The notes under the pieces were generated by a model, which was given only the letters and a program-made list of their open reading frames with translations, did not search any database and was not told the DNA's origin. Of a stretch of 64,000 nucleotides of DNA, positions 1-10,720 are shown piece after piece. Source of the DNA: Boesenbergia rotunda. Its lineage: Eukaryota; Streptophyta; Magnoliopsida; Zingiberales; Zingiberaceae. Location: positions 175,574 through 239,573 of the forward strand of contig JAGFNQ010001130.1 of assembly GCA_024364735.1 (NCBI GenBank), read 5' to 3'. Numbering within the stretch: the first letter of the stretch is position 1; each line of letters opens with the position of its first letter. Position numbers and translations under genes: made by a program.

Positions 1-237
1 CGCCCATCAGCTCATCGTCCCTGCTCTCCAAGGTCCCTCGGATGCGCACGTAAGCCTCCAGCTTGCTTCCATGCCATCCTTCTCCGTACCGAGGCCGTCC
101 AGTCAAGTCCATATGTGTAACCTGTACAACCTACACACTCAACATACACATATAAGAACACAAGGGTAAACCTAACTCAAACCCTTTGCCCAAACATCAA
201 AACACTTGGTCACTCCGGACCACAGATTGCCTCAACA
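1..237 (-). repeat. 3' LTR of the Sirevirus-like gag-only element (partial)
   Basis: This segment matches 4043-4279 base for base in register. Its inner boundary is the minus-strand start TGTTGAGGC at 237, directly after the polypurine tract. The outer ~795 bases lie left of the window. Confidence 0.85.
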
Positions 238-254
238 ATCTCTCCCTTTTTGAT
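238..254 (-). other. Polypurine tract of the gag-only element
   Basis: On the minus strand this reads as atcaaaaagggagagat, directly before LTR start TGTTGAGG. This is the usual plus-strand primer position of an LTR retrotransposon. Confidence 0.75.
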
Positions 255-1525
255 GTTTGGCAATACGTTTAAGTTAGGGAAAACAAATAGTATAGAATAG
301 CAAAAACAATGCTAAACAAATGCATATGCAATGCATACATGGATCCTATCCCAAGGCATCCCACACCTAACCCTCCAAGTTAGGAATTTTCAACAACGGG
401 ATCCTATCCCAAGGCATCCCACACCTAACCCTCCAAGTTAGGAATTTCCATACCTAACTTCCCAAGGTTAGGAATCTTCCACAAAATGAGCTTTTTAAAG
501 CTTCTTCAAAGCTCCCCCTTCATTGGACTTACAAAGGCTTTTTAAGAACCTCTCCAAGGTTCTCCTTACGCCAAGAATGGAGCAACCATGCTCCCCCTTA
601 ATCTCAACTCCCCCTAAACCTAGGGTTTCTAGCAAAGGTATATTTGGTTTCCCAACTTAAACCCAACACTTCTCCCCCTTTGCCTAACATCAAAAAGAAC
701 CCAACAATATCCCAATTATCGGTTCTTTTATCCCCAATGACCATAAACAATGTGTACTAGCCCCCCATACACTTGTTTTACATCATTTGGACCCCAAACC
801 AGCTGCTGATACAAAAATCAGCCTTGACTAGTCGACTGCCCCTCAGGGCAGTCGACTGATACTCTGAAAACTAGAGTACTAGCCCAATATTGGGATTTGG
901 ACCCCAATATCCCAATTATCGGTTCTTTTAATCCCCAATGACCATAAACAATGTGTACTAGCCCCCCATACACTTGTTTTACATCATTTGAACCCCAAAC
1001 CAGCTGCTGATACAAAAATCAGCCTTGACCAGTCGACTGCCCCTCAGGGCAGTCGACTGATACTCTGAAAACTAGAATTTCAGCCTTTCTGACGAAATTC
1101 AGAAATGCGCCAGAAATTTCACAAATCTCCAAAAATTCTCAAATTTTGTGGAGAGGTTTGTGGTACACATATCTACTTGGGAAAATACACTCCAAAATGT
1201 ATCTATCACCATTCCCAAGTTTGACACAAAACCCAAAAACTAGCAAAAAGGTTCACTCAAACCTTAACCAAAAGTCCTAGTTTTGGTTTCCCCTTGATGT
1301 CTCTGCCCATGCCAACCCACAATGCATCCCTAGCATTGATTTACATGGCAATCACACACCAAAAACTAATTTTCATGCAATATGACCCCAATGTCATATT
1401 TCCATGCATGAAACTCAAAAACACCTTGCCAAAACCCAAGAATTGAGACTCAAGTCCGTCTCCAATTTCTTTGGCACACTCCATGGTCCAACTAGACCTC
1501 TAGAAGGAACCCTCCAAAGATCCAT
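255..1525 (-). repeat. Non-coding 3' region with two tandem duplications and palindromes
   Basis: No supported gene. It replaces the pol genes of a full element. A 59-bp unit starting ggatcctatccc is present twice (about 340-457). A 200-bp unit is present twice (about 705-1085; cccaattatc at 711 and 911). Each 200-bp copy carries the palindromic pair agtcgactg...cagtcgact (830-857 and 1030-1058), the same motif found in this element's LTR. Repeated palindromes before the polypurine tract are reported for Sireviruses; their function is unknown. Confidence 0.7.
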
Positions 1526-2242
1526 TCACCATATATCCCAAAGGCTCCTAGAGCTCCCCCTTGAGCTCTTAGCCCTAACCACCTCCCTAGGTGACTCAAC
1601 CATCACTAGGCCACATCGGTGTTCCACCGGTGACTCTTGGCCTACAAACTCAACCCTCTTAACCTTAAACACCTTATCTTTGGTTAAGTCATTTCTTTTT
1701 CCTTTAAATGGCACCCCTTTGCCATTTTTGGACTCCCCCTTCTTGCCATAATCATATGCTGCCCTAGCATATTTCTTTCCCTTGGCATGAGAGTTCTTAG
1801 ACCGGTATCCCAACCCCGATCTATCATTGGTGCGGTTTAAACCACCCAACACCATATCTAAACCCTTAGATCCAATAGTGAATCTCTCTAGGGTTTTCTC
1901 TAACCTATCAAGCTTTTCCCTTAAAGCTTGATTTTCCCTTTCTAGGTTCCTAAACCTAGAATCCATATGTCCACTTCGGACATTCCTAGACCTACCCTCC
2001 TTTCTAGGCACATTCCTTCCCTTCTTGGGCTTAGTGCCTTGTTCCTTAGGTACAAAGGTCCTAGGTTGATCATGATGCATGCTTTTCCTAGGGTTATGAT
2101 CTACCTTGTTAACCCTAGTCCTATCATTATATTTAAATCCGAAATTGTGCACCATTAAGCATTTTTCATGAGTTCTAGAATGCATGAATGGATACTTAAC
2201 ATTATTTTTAATATGCAAGGAGGACTTAAAATTGAATTGCAT
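1526..2242 (-). pseudogene. Gag C-terminal / gag-pol linker remnant
   Basis: A lysine/arginine-rich frame of 238 codons overlapping the 3' end of the gag frame (2155-2242) in another phase. A short leucine-heptad segment (RNLERENQALREKLDRLE) begins near residue 98 and predicts a coiled coil. The following stretch (GSKGLDMVLGGLNRTN... GLGY) resembles the gag-pol linker of element H (GSRSLDMIINSQRAVYN... GIGY near 49340-49410), so I read it as the C-terminal part of the same polyprotein, frameshifted from the first gag frame. In H the linker runs on to a protease; here the frame ends and no protease follows. Translation as a separate protein is unproven. Confidence 0.55.
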
Positions 2243-3174
2243 TTTAATCTAGGGTTAAGAATTACCTCCCTTACCCTTGTAGTCCCTCCTTGTTGTGGTC
2301 TTTGCTTCCTCCTTTCTTCTTTTTCCCATCTCCTCAAGTGTCCCATTTTCTTGAGCTCTTTCTTCTTTGGACACTTGGTGTGGTAGTGCCCCAACTCACC
2401 ACACGTGAAGCATCGAATCTTCCTCTTCTTCTCTTGGGATTCTCCATTTCTACACTTCATGTTAGAATTTAATTGAATTGAAATAAGTTTAGATTTTACC
2501 TCCATTTTACCTTTCGGGCACTTGTCCTTATAATGCCCCTTTTCGTTGCAACCAAAGCATATAATGTGCTCTTTCGATTTAGCTTTGGTGGAGGTGGAGG
2601 TGGAGGCTAGGTTGACTTCTTCTTCAACCTTGTATGATGTGGAGGTATCTTCTTGATCCGGCACTGAATTGGGTCTCTCCTCCCCCTCAATTCTTGAAAT
2701 TGATACCTCCTCTTCTTCTCTTGAGAAGGTTGATGATCTTTCACTCTCTCTCTCACTTGAGGATGTAAATGACTCAATTTTCTCCTCCCCTTGAGTCATG
2801 GAGCTCACTTCATCGGGATCTTTAACTCTTTGAATTGATGTAGGGTTCTCATGATATCTTTTTAAATTATCCCATAATTCACATGCATTTTCATATTTAC
2901 CTACAACACTCAAAACATTGTTAGGCAAAAGATTTATCAATATACCAATTACCTTTTCGTTTGCCATAGATTGCTCGTGTTGTTCCTTGTTCCAATATCT
3001 AGGATGAAGCCTCTTCCCGTGCTTGTCCTTTGGAACTCCGAAGGGCACTTCAAGTGCAATTCTAAGGCTCCACTCCATCCCGAACCATGTTTCCATTCTC
3101 TCCTTCCAATACTTGAAATCCTCATGGTTGTAGGCCGGTGGAGTGTGGATATCATCCCCGAATTTGTCTTCCAT
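2155..3174 (-). CDS. gag: Retrotransposon Gag (capsid/nucleocapsid) with two zinc knuckles
   Basis: Intact 339-codon frame starting about 75 bases inside the primer site. Residues ~15-115 look like a copia Gag core (EDFKYWKERMETWF, then a LLPNNVLS... ELWDNLKRYHE segment). Residues ~130-200 are Ser/Glu-rich. Two CX2CX4HX4C knuckles follow (CFGCNEKGHYKDKC and CFTCGELGHYHTKC), expected to bind element RNA in the virus-like particle. Two knuckles rather than one is notable. The tail is basic and overlaps the next frame. It is the only intact frame of the element, fitting a non-autonomous element that keeps Gag and borrows Pol. Confidence 0.8.
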   Translation of the reverse strand: MEDKFGDDIHTPPAYNHEDFKYWKERMETWFGMEWSLRIALEVPFGVPKDKHGKRLHPRYWNKEQHEQSMANEKVIGILINLLPNNVLSVVGKYENACELWDNLKRYHENPTSIQRVKDPDEVSSMTQGEEKIESFTSSSERESERSSTFSREEEEVSISRIEGEERPNSVPDQEDTSTSYKVEEEVNLASTSTSTKAKSKEHIICFGCNEKGHYKDKCPKGKMEVKSKLISIQLNSNMKCRNGESQEKKRKIRCFTCGELGHYHTKCPKKKELKKMGHLRRWEKEERRKQRPQQGGTTRVREVILNPRLKCNSILSPPCILKIMLSIHSCILELMKNA

Positions 3175-3227
3175 GTTCTTCTTCCTCTAGCGTGTACTCC
3201 CTCGGCGGTTAGTCCGATCAAGAGCGG

Positions 3228-3247
3228 TCCTTCACTATGATACCAAC
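3228..3247 (-). other. Primer-binding site, degenerate initiator-Met type
   Basis: Immediately inside the 5' LTR the minus strand reads gttggtatcatagtgaagg. The first part matches TGGTATCA of the methionine-tRNA primer site; the expected AGAGC is changed to TAGTG. Confidence 0.6.
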
Positions 3248-4279
3248 TGATGGATTGACTGGCGTTGCTAGAGGGGGGGTGAATAGCGACTTTCGAACCC
3301 CTTTCTTCCTACACGGTTAGTTGCACAGCGGAATATACAATAAAAACAATTAAACAAATACTAACCAATTTTAATACGGAAGATTTACTTGGTATCCACC
3401 CCGGACGGGTGACTAATCCAAGAATCCGTCGGTGGATCACTCCCAGGATAACCTCCGGCTAGCTCTCGTCGCTCCTTGTGGGTGGAGAAACCTCGCCACA
3501 ATCCCAAGCAAACCTCTGAGCACAAAGACTACTATCTTGCCTTTAACCAAGACAAGATTCGTCAAGAAACTCAGCCACCACGAAGTCCTCTTTAAATAGG
3601 ACTCGGGCTGAAACCCTCGCTACCAGTCGACTGCCCCAGGGCAGTCGACTGGTGCCACTGAAATTCGACCGTTGCACCCCCAACGTTCGAATTCTCAGCC
3701 AACTCACTAGCCGCCACCAGTCGACTGCTCCCAGGGCAGTCGACTGGTCCAGTGGCCAGACCTTTTCTGTGAGTTTTACCAGTCGATTGCCCCAATGGCA
3801 GTCGACTGCCCTACTCACACACCTAGGGTTTCCCTTCTCGAGTACACTTCTCTCAGCACTCGACCCTAGGACTTTCCCGAGTACAATCACACAGCACTCG
3901 TACCCTCACGACTCGACTGACTCCTCCTCCGCAGCCTCGACTGTTGCCTTCGCGCCCTCTTCATCTTCGGCTCCCGTCCCTCGGATGCACGCAAGCCTCC
4001 AGCTTGCCTCCATGTCATCCTTCACGCATGCCTCGAAGTCTGCGCCCATCAGCTCATCGTCCCTGCTCTCCAAGGTCCCTCGGATGCACACGCAAGCCTC
4101 CAGCTTGCCTCCATGCCATCCTTTACCATACCGAGGTCGTCCAGTCAAGTCCATATGTGTAACCTGTACAACCTACACACTCATCATACACATATAAGAA
4201 CACAAGGGTAAACCTAACTCAAACCCTTTGCCCAAACATCAAAACACTTGGTCACTCCGGACCACAGATTGCCTCAACA
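3248..4279 (-). repeat. 5' LTR (1032 bp) of the Sirevirus-like gag-only element
   Basis: Ends are TGTTGAGG (minus start at 4279) and ...ATCCATCA (3248). Three palindromic units built on CAGTCGACTG lie at 3622-3653, 3716-3748 and about 3778-3810. A TATA-like tatttaaa (minus; 3590-3598) follows the array in the direction of transcription. The C-run typical near Sirevirus LTR ends is at about 3272-3279. Confidence 0.85.
3590..3598 (-). promoter_or_regulatory. Putative LTR TATA box
   Basis: Minus-strand cctatttaaagag, the only good TATA-like run after the palindrome array in this LTR. Predicted from sequence only. Confidence 0.45.
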
Positions 4280-4838
4280 TTCCTTATACTGCAGAAAAGG
4301 GTAAGGGCATGCTAAACTAAAGGGAGCAGAAGGAGGGCAAAGATGTGTGTGGCAGTGGCATGATGGAAGAGATCCTGTTACTTATGCTTGCTTATGAATC
4401 AAGAATTTGTCCATGTCTTAAGTTTCCGCATTGTTACCCTTGTTGATGTTAAATTATCATACTATTATGCCATACTATGTTTTATGTTTGTTCGTATAGT
4501 ACAACATGCTATGCTATGTTTTGTGTTCATTCCTAAAATACGATATTTCTACAATTAGCACTTGTCATGAAATTCATGTTTAGAGCTTGCTTGTTTAAAG
4601 ACTCAATATGATTTATGTAACATGGTCTAGGGTGTTAGAGTTTGATGCCTATGTAGTTCGATTCATACCTTTAAATTCCATGTGTAAACTCTAAAACCTA
4701 TGTTAATGCTCCCATGTTTTAAGATATGCTTACATGTTTTAAAATGTTCCATTGTGTTAAGGTATATATATATATGTATGTATGTTCGCGTAGCGCCGCC
4801 TTTTCCTTTTTATAAGGATAGGAGGGGCGGGCATTACA
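4280..4838 (+). repeat. 3' part of a chromovirus-like LTR, diverged relative of element B
   Basis: Positions 4280-4838 align loosely with 9965-10303: a conserved cttat.ct.cag start, the atg...gatcttgtt block, then gtagcgccgcc...ggggcgggc.ttaca. The right end falls exactly on the LTR terminus (ttaca at 4838) and copia LTR sequence starts at the next base. That is the mark of an insertion into the copia LTR rather than a random break. The 5' part continues left of the gag-only element, outside the window. Confidence 0.65.
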
Positions 4839-5584
4839 TATAGGCTCCACCATATTATGTGTACATAATCTCCCCGTGTTTAAGATATCGCATGTCCATT
4901 AATTAATTAAATTACTGATAATTTAATTAATTAATATCTAACTCTATGAGTAGTACCACTCTACCTTATCACCATGTCGGACCAAGTCCACCTGCAGGAT
5001 TTATATGATAATCTTTATCAGCTCCTCAAAGGGACATCATCATCCTAAAAATTAGGACACGGTTTCCTTCTATAATCAACGGCACACCATGTAATAATAT
5101 TATTTCCCAATTTACCGGGCCAATTGATTTAACGAATAAATCTCGTCCATTGGTAAATTAAAGAAGTAAATATTATGTACATGTGCCCGTTATTATATCG
5201 GGATTAAGAGCATGTACATCATAATAATCGAGGTCTTGTTCGATTATATAGTCAGTATAAATCGAACAACCTCAAATCGGTCCTGCTCAATACACAAAGT
5301 GTACTATTGTAATTCTATAGTCAAGATAGACTAATACCAAATTACACTATAACCATTCCAATGGTTTGTCCAAATCTATCTCAGTTGTGAGTCACTACTT
5401 ATACTTTACAAGGAACTGATAACATGATCTTTTGTGTGATATCACACACCATGCTATCTACAATGTAAAGTATTGGACAATTGCACACATATAATAAATA
5501 TAAAATGCAAAATATGATCATTGTGATTCTTATTCCAAAATAGATATTCATAAAAAAGCTAGGCTTATAGTATACATCATAACA
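4839..5584 (-). repeat. 3' LTR (inner part) of copia element A-1
   Basis: Homologous to 23902 onwards and 29413 onwards in inverse orientation. The minus-strand start TGTTATGATGTATACTATAAG lies at 5584. Only the U3-proximal ~745 of ~1.7 kb is present because another LTR was inserted at 4838/4839; the rest should lie left of the window. AT-rich and non-coding. Confidence 0.8.
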
Positions 5585-5597
5585 ATCTCCCACTTAT
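5585..5597 (-). other. Polypurine tract of copia A-1
   Basis: Minus-strand taagtgggagat directly before the LTR start TGTTATG; the plus copy A-2 has taagtgagagat at the same place (29401-29412). Confidence 0.8.
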
Positions 5598-5599
5598 AC

Positions 5600-8233
5600 T
5601 AAAAGACTATGCTGCCAACAAACTGCCATATATCTGATTCTCATCCCCTCAACATGCATATCAAACGCTTTCGCTGGAAGGGCCTTAGTGAAAGGATCTG
5701 CCAGATTATCCATTGATGCAATCTTGGCGACAACAACTTCTCCTCGCTTTACGATGTCTCGTATCAGGTGGTACTTGCACTCTATGTGTTTGCTTGCCTT
5801 ATGGGCTCATGGTTCCTTCGAGTTAGCTACTGCACCACTATTATCACTTTAAATTATGATAGCTTTGGGCAAACCAGGAATCACATCTAAGTCCATCAAG
5901 AAGTTCCTGAGCCACTTCCTTGGCTTCCTTAGAGGCTACCACATACTCAGCTTCCATGGTGGAGTGTGCAACACATTTCTGCTTGATACTCCTCCATACT
6001 ATGACTCCACCTCCTAAAGTAAACACATAACCCAATGTAGACTTACTGTTATCCCTATCTGATTGGAAATCAGAATCCGTGTAACCCACAGGGAGCAAAT
6101 GATCTGCTTGGTAACCTAGCATATAATTTCTAGTCTTTTTTAGGTACTTTAATATATGCTTTACTGCAGTCTAATCTCCTTGCCCTGGATTACTTTGATA
6201 TCTACTAACCATGCCCACGATAAAACAGATATCCGGTCTCATACACAACATAGCATACATTAGGCTTCCTAAAGCTGAAGCATAAGGAACTGCCTTCATC
6301 TCCTCTATCTCCTTTGATATTTTGGGACACATCTCCTTAGATAAATGTACTCCATGCCTAAAAGGTAAAAAATCTTTCTTGGAGTTTTGCATACTAAAAC
6401 TAGCTAGGATAGTGTCAATATACGAAGCTTGAGATAAGCACAACATCCTTTTCTTATGATCCCTTATAACTTTGATCCCAAGAATATGTCCAGCTTCTCT
6501 CAAGTTCTTCATATCAAACTATTTGGACAACCATACTCATACGTCTGATAACACTTTGACATTGTTGCCAATGAGCAAAATGTCATCTATATATAGTACA
6601 AGAAATACCACTACGTTTCCGTCACACCTCTTGTATACACAAGACTCATCCGGACATTGAATAAATCCATAAGACTGGATTACCTCATCAAACAGAATGT
6701 TCCAAGATCTTGAAGCTTACTTCAATCCATAAATGGACCGATTAAGCTTACACACAAGATGCTCTTTGCCCTTTGCAATGAATCCCTCTGGTTGCTTCAT
6801 ATAGATGTTTTCCTTAAGACTTCCGTTAAGGAAAGCTATCTTGACATCCATTTGCCAAATCTCATAATCTATATGAGCAGCAATAGACAAGAGAATCCAG
6901 ATAGATTTAAGCATGGCTACCGGCGAAAAGGTTTCCTCATAATCGATGTCCTCTTTCTGAGTATACCCCTTCGCAACAAGCCTTGCTTTAAAGGTCTCTA
7001 CCTTTCCGTCTGATCCACTCTTTCTTTTGTAGACCCATTTACATCCAATGACTTTTACACCATCTGGTGGTTCTACAAGCTCCCAGACTTGATTAGAATC
7101 CATAGATTCTCTCTCAGAATTGATCGTCTTTTGCCAAGATATCACATCTTTAACTTGGAGTCCTCGTCATAGGTCTGAGGATCAGGTTCATGTTCACCAG
7201 GGACTAAGTCTAAAGACTCTCCCAAAAATATGAATCTGTCCGGTTGTCTAACAACCCTCCCACTACGACGAGGTACTACCTGTGTATCATCTGTGACACG
7301 CGGTGCAGTCACTTGTGGTATGTCCTATTGTACCGATGGTACTGAAGTAGGAACTTCCTCTCTTACTTCCTCTAGAACAATCTTACTCGTGGGCTTGTGG
7401 TCCATCATATGACTCTCTTCTAAAAATCGAGCATTTGTGCTAACGATGACCTTCTGATCTTTAGGAATATAGAACAAACCACCTTTCATTCCTCTAGGAT
7501 AGCCTACGAACAAGCGAACTTCCGTACGTGATTGCAACTTATCAGCGTCTCCCTTCAGCACATGGGTTAGACTACCTCAAATCCAAATATGTCTCAGATT
7601 AGGCTTACGCCCAGTCCACAATTCTGTGGGAGTAGAGGGTACTGATTTAGAAGGTACCAAGTTCAGAATGTATATTGTCATTTCCAGAGCATATCCCCAG
7701 AATGAATTCGGTAATTCCGAAAAACTCATCATCGATCTAACCATTTCTATAAGAGTCCTATTCTTTCGCTCCGTCACACCGTTCTGTTGGGGTGTACCAG
7801 GTTTGGACAATTGGAATTGAATCCCAACCTCTGATAAGTAACTCCTAAACTCTCCCAAGAGGTACTCACTACCACGATCAGACCGTAGTGTCTTGATACT
7901 TTTACCTTGACATTTCTCCACATCAGCCTTGAATTCTTTGAACCTGTCAAAGCACTCAGACTTGCGGCGCATCAAGTAAATATATCCATATCTCGAATAG
8001 TCGTTTATAAATGAGACGAAATATTCAAAACCACCTCTTGCCTGGATAGACATAGGACCACACAAATCAGAATGAACCAACTCCAATACATCTTTAGCTC
8101 TATATCCCTTGGCCTTAAAAGGCCTCTTGGTCATTTTACCTTCCAAGCAAGATTCACAGGTTGGGAAATCTTCCACCAGCAATGAACCCAAAGGTCCATC
8201 GGCTATCAACCTTTGAATTCTGCTCAAGTTCAA
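5600..8233 (-). pseudogene. pol: Copia pol remnant: integrase, reverse transcriptase, RNase H
   Basis: Reading minus, 8233-7577 is integrase: zinc-finger cysteines (CESCLEGK) and catalytic D, D and E in HSDLCGP, LRSDRGSEY and ERKNRTL. 7561-7325 is the integrase tail and linker. 7145-6717 starts reverse transcriptase (VWELVEPPDGVKVIGCKWVYKRK, QMDVKIAFLNG). The catalytic motif appears as YIDD near 6580. 6512-6171 is the RT end, and 6122-5844 is RNase H (YTDSDFQSD, MEAEYV). Breaks: TGG to TAG (W to stop) near 6170, a frameshift after RNase H residue EVAQELL, and phase changes near 6515-6715 and 7150-7320. Gag, protease and the integrase HH pair are deleted. Not functional. Confidence 0.9.
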
Positions 8234-10303
8234 ACTCCTCTTCCTCCTTGAGATTTCCGAAAATCCAAGGGAAGGGTCTCATCCCAAGGGACACTCCCAA
8301 GACCCCATTGAAGGTTTGAATCTCTTGCAAGGCAAGAAGAAGTCAAGGACCTCAAGAGCAAGGACAAGCACATCCTCCGAACTAAGGGTATACCTTAAGG
8401 ATATTTAGCGAAAGAGGTAAGTGCCCCTCACCTGTAGCATAATTGCTGTGTATGATTTCCTTCTTCTTGTAGATTGCGAAAATAGGGATTTGCCCTAGGT
8501 AAGTTTCGGCCACCCCTTAAGGGAAAGCCTTGGTTACTTTAGGATACATGAGAAGACCCCTTGGAACTTAGGGTATAGCTATATGTTGATTTCCTTCAAG
8601 TTGTGATAACAAAAAAAATTAGGGTTTGCACCCCCTACGAGTTTCGGCCAAGACATGGAAAAATTAGGGATTCAAGGGTTGAATTACTCTATGATGTATC
8701 TTATGTTAGTGTATGACATGATAGTGTAGATAAGGTGTTTGTATAAATGGTTGTATGAATGTTTAATTTCAAAAACCCTAAATCCCCCTACCCTACACTT
8801 TCGGCCAACCCTAGAAGAATTAGGGTTTAGGGTGCATGATTAACCTATGATGAAATCCATGTTTAATAATGTTGCACGATATGTATGTGAGGTGTTTGTG
8901 TAAATGTTTGTGTGAAGGTTTGATTTCCAAAAACCCTAATTCCCCCTACCCTACACCATTCGGCCAACACCCTAAAGTTAGGGTTTGTAAAGGATAAACT
9001 ACCCTATGAGATATGCTTATGTTTGGGATGATGATATGTATATGCAAGTGATGTTTAAATGGAATGTTTGATTGGAAAACTTAATTTTTCCCTAGCATGT
9101 GATATTCGGCCAAAGCATGGAACATTAGGTTTATGAAGGTTGATTACCCCATGATGTATGCTATGCTTAGTATGATACATGATGTATATATATATGATAC
9201 TTGTATGGGATGTTTGAGGTCAAAAACCTAAGCTACCTCCACCCTTAACTTTCGGCCAAAGGGCCCTATACTTGGGATTGGATTAATAAATACCATGCAT
9301 GATAATGTTCTTGTGTAGGATATGACATACTTGTGTGATTCTTGATATGTTGATTAGAATGCATGCTAGCCAAATTACAACTTTCGGCCAAGAGAGAACT
9401 CTTGGACCCTAGCCTTGGTTGCTCCCATGAAATGCATGCTTTATACTATGCTAGTTATCAAGATTATGAATGTATACATATGTATAAAAATGAGCCCTAT
9501 AGGGCATGGACAAAGAAGGCTTAGGGCCTAAAGAATGCTTCCCTAGAAGGTTGGGACTAAGAGCATACTTTATGAAAATGAATAACATGATAACTATTTT
9601 ATTTTGTAATGGCTTGTACTATAGACTCTTAAAGCGAGTCAAATGATTATGATACTAGGCTGAAGGACTTTTGAGAAGGCCTAGTAAACCCTAGTGGTTC
9701 GGGATTAGCTACCTCGTTCCTATTCAGGGGCGCGCGCAAAACATGAAGTACAAGCCGGGCCCTAATGATTATGCTATGTTCAAGTATTATGTTAATATGT
9801 TTTAAAAAGAACCTTCCTATGAAGTTAACATGCTTAGATGTTTAAACATGCTTAAATGCTTACCATGCTTGAATGTGATATATTCTCTTACCTTTTCATG
9901 ATATCCGGTTTTGTGAGTAGGATAGGGTCTTACTAAGCTATTGCTTATCGTTTAGTGTTTCCCCTTATGCTACAGATAAAGTACGCTAAGCTATGGAGGC
10001 TGCGGGAGAAGGGCAAGTGTGTGTGTGATAGTGCTGGTGAGATAAAAAGGATCTTGTTCTTAGTTGCTTCAAGTTTTGGAACTTGTCATGTTAAACCCAT
10101 GTTATGTTCTTTTTATATACATGCTTGGTTAAGTGTTCTGAAAAATTAATTATGCTTCCGCTACATGAACCTTGCATGCTTAAATGATACATATGCCCAT
10201 GCATAGATTAGATAGAAAAATATGAATGCATGCGTGTAATTGTAATGTACGAAAATTAAAGTAGCGCCGCCGAATCCCTAGGGGATTAAGGGCGGGCGTT
10301 ACA
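8229..10303 (+). repeat. 5' LTR of element B, 5'-truncated
   Basis: Equivalent to 12200-14274. The junction to copia sequence at about 8229 has short shared sequence (ttcaaactcctc versus ttcaaactt...), suggesting end-joining after deletion. The LTR contains many ttcggcca segments at ~150-200 bp spacing (8500-9400), each after a short aaaaccctaa-like block: an old internal amplification. Confidence 0.85.
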
Positions 10304-10720
10304 AGTTGGTATCAGAGCAGGTCTACCTCACCACTATCACACACATCAAGCCCTCATCCTGCCGCTTCCAAGTAAGAGATCCTAACCTCGCTTTATTTTA
10401 TTTCATGTACAGTAATGATATATAGAGATGATTTATGCTTACATAACAAGAGAAAGTAGCGTTAATTCTTATGTAGCTTATTTATCACCTGTATGATAGA
10501 TAATAACCAGTAATTGTAAGATATGTTAACATGAACGATAGTTCCTCTTATATATATATGGATGCATTAATAATTTAGAATTTGGGGTAAGAGGGTGGTT
10601 ACATATTGTAATCACTAGGGTAAACTACACCGATTGGGTGTGTATTTTCCTCTGTATATATTTGCGAATTGAAAAAGGAATGGTTTAGTACTAACCATGT
10701 CATTTTCTTTTCAATTCTAG
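10304..10720 (+). other. Element B leader with initiator-Met primer-binding site
   Basis: tggtatcagagcag at 10307-10320 lies 3 bases inside the LTR and matches the usual methionine-initiator primer site. The rest (10321-10720) is AT-rich with no supported frame and leads to the ORF start. Confidence 0.8.

Larger units (their letters stand above)
1..4279 (-). mobile_element. Gag-only, non-autonomous Sirevirus-like Ty1/copia element (3' LTR cut by window start)
   Basis: Read on the minus strand the order is 5' LTR (4279-3248), primer site, gag, a long non-coding stretch, polypurine tract, 3' LTR (237 to beyond position 1). The inner 237 bases of the 3' LTR align without gaps to 4043-4279. The interior is only 3.0 kb and has no protease, integrase, reverse transcriptase or RNase H, so the element would depend on a partner. 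The G/C run near the LTR end (gaggggggg on plus) and palindromic repeats near the LTR and before the polypurine tract are features I associate with Sireviruses. It sits in an older chromovirus-like LTR; the right flank ttcct would be one target-site copy, but the left copy lies outside the window. Confidence 0.8.

Noticed and set aside
8620..9000. aaaccctaa / ttagggttt motifs as interstitial telomere repeats
   Set aside because: Single motifs spaced irregularly inside an LTR, not tandem TTTAGGG units.
9955..10149. 64-codon frame conserved between 9955 and 13926
   Set aside because: Conservation only reflects the identical LTRs of element B; no start context or domain features.
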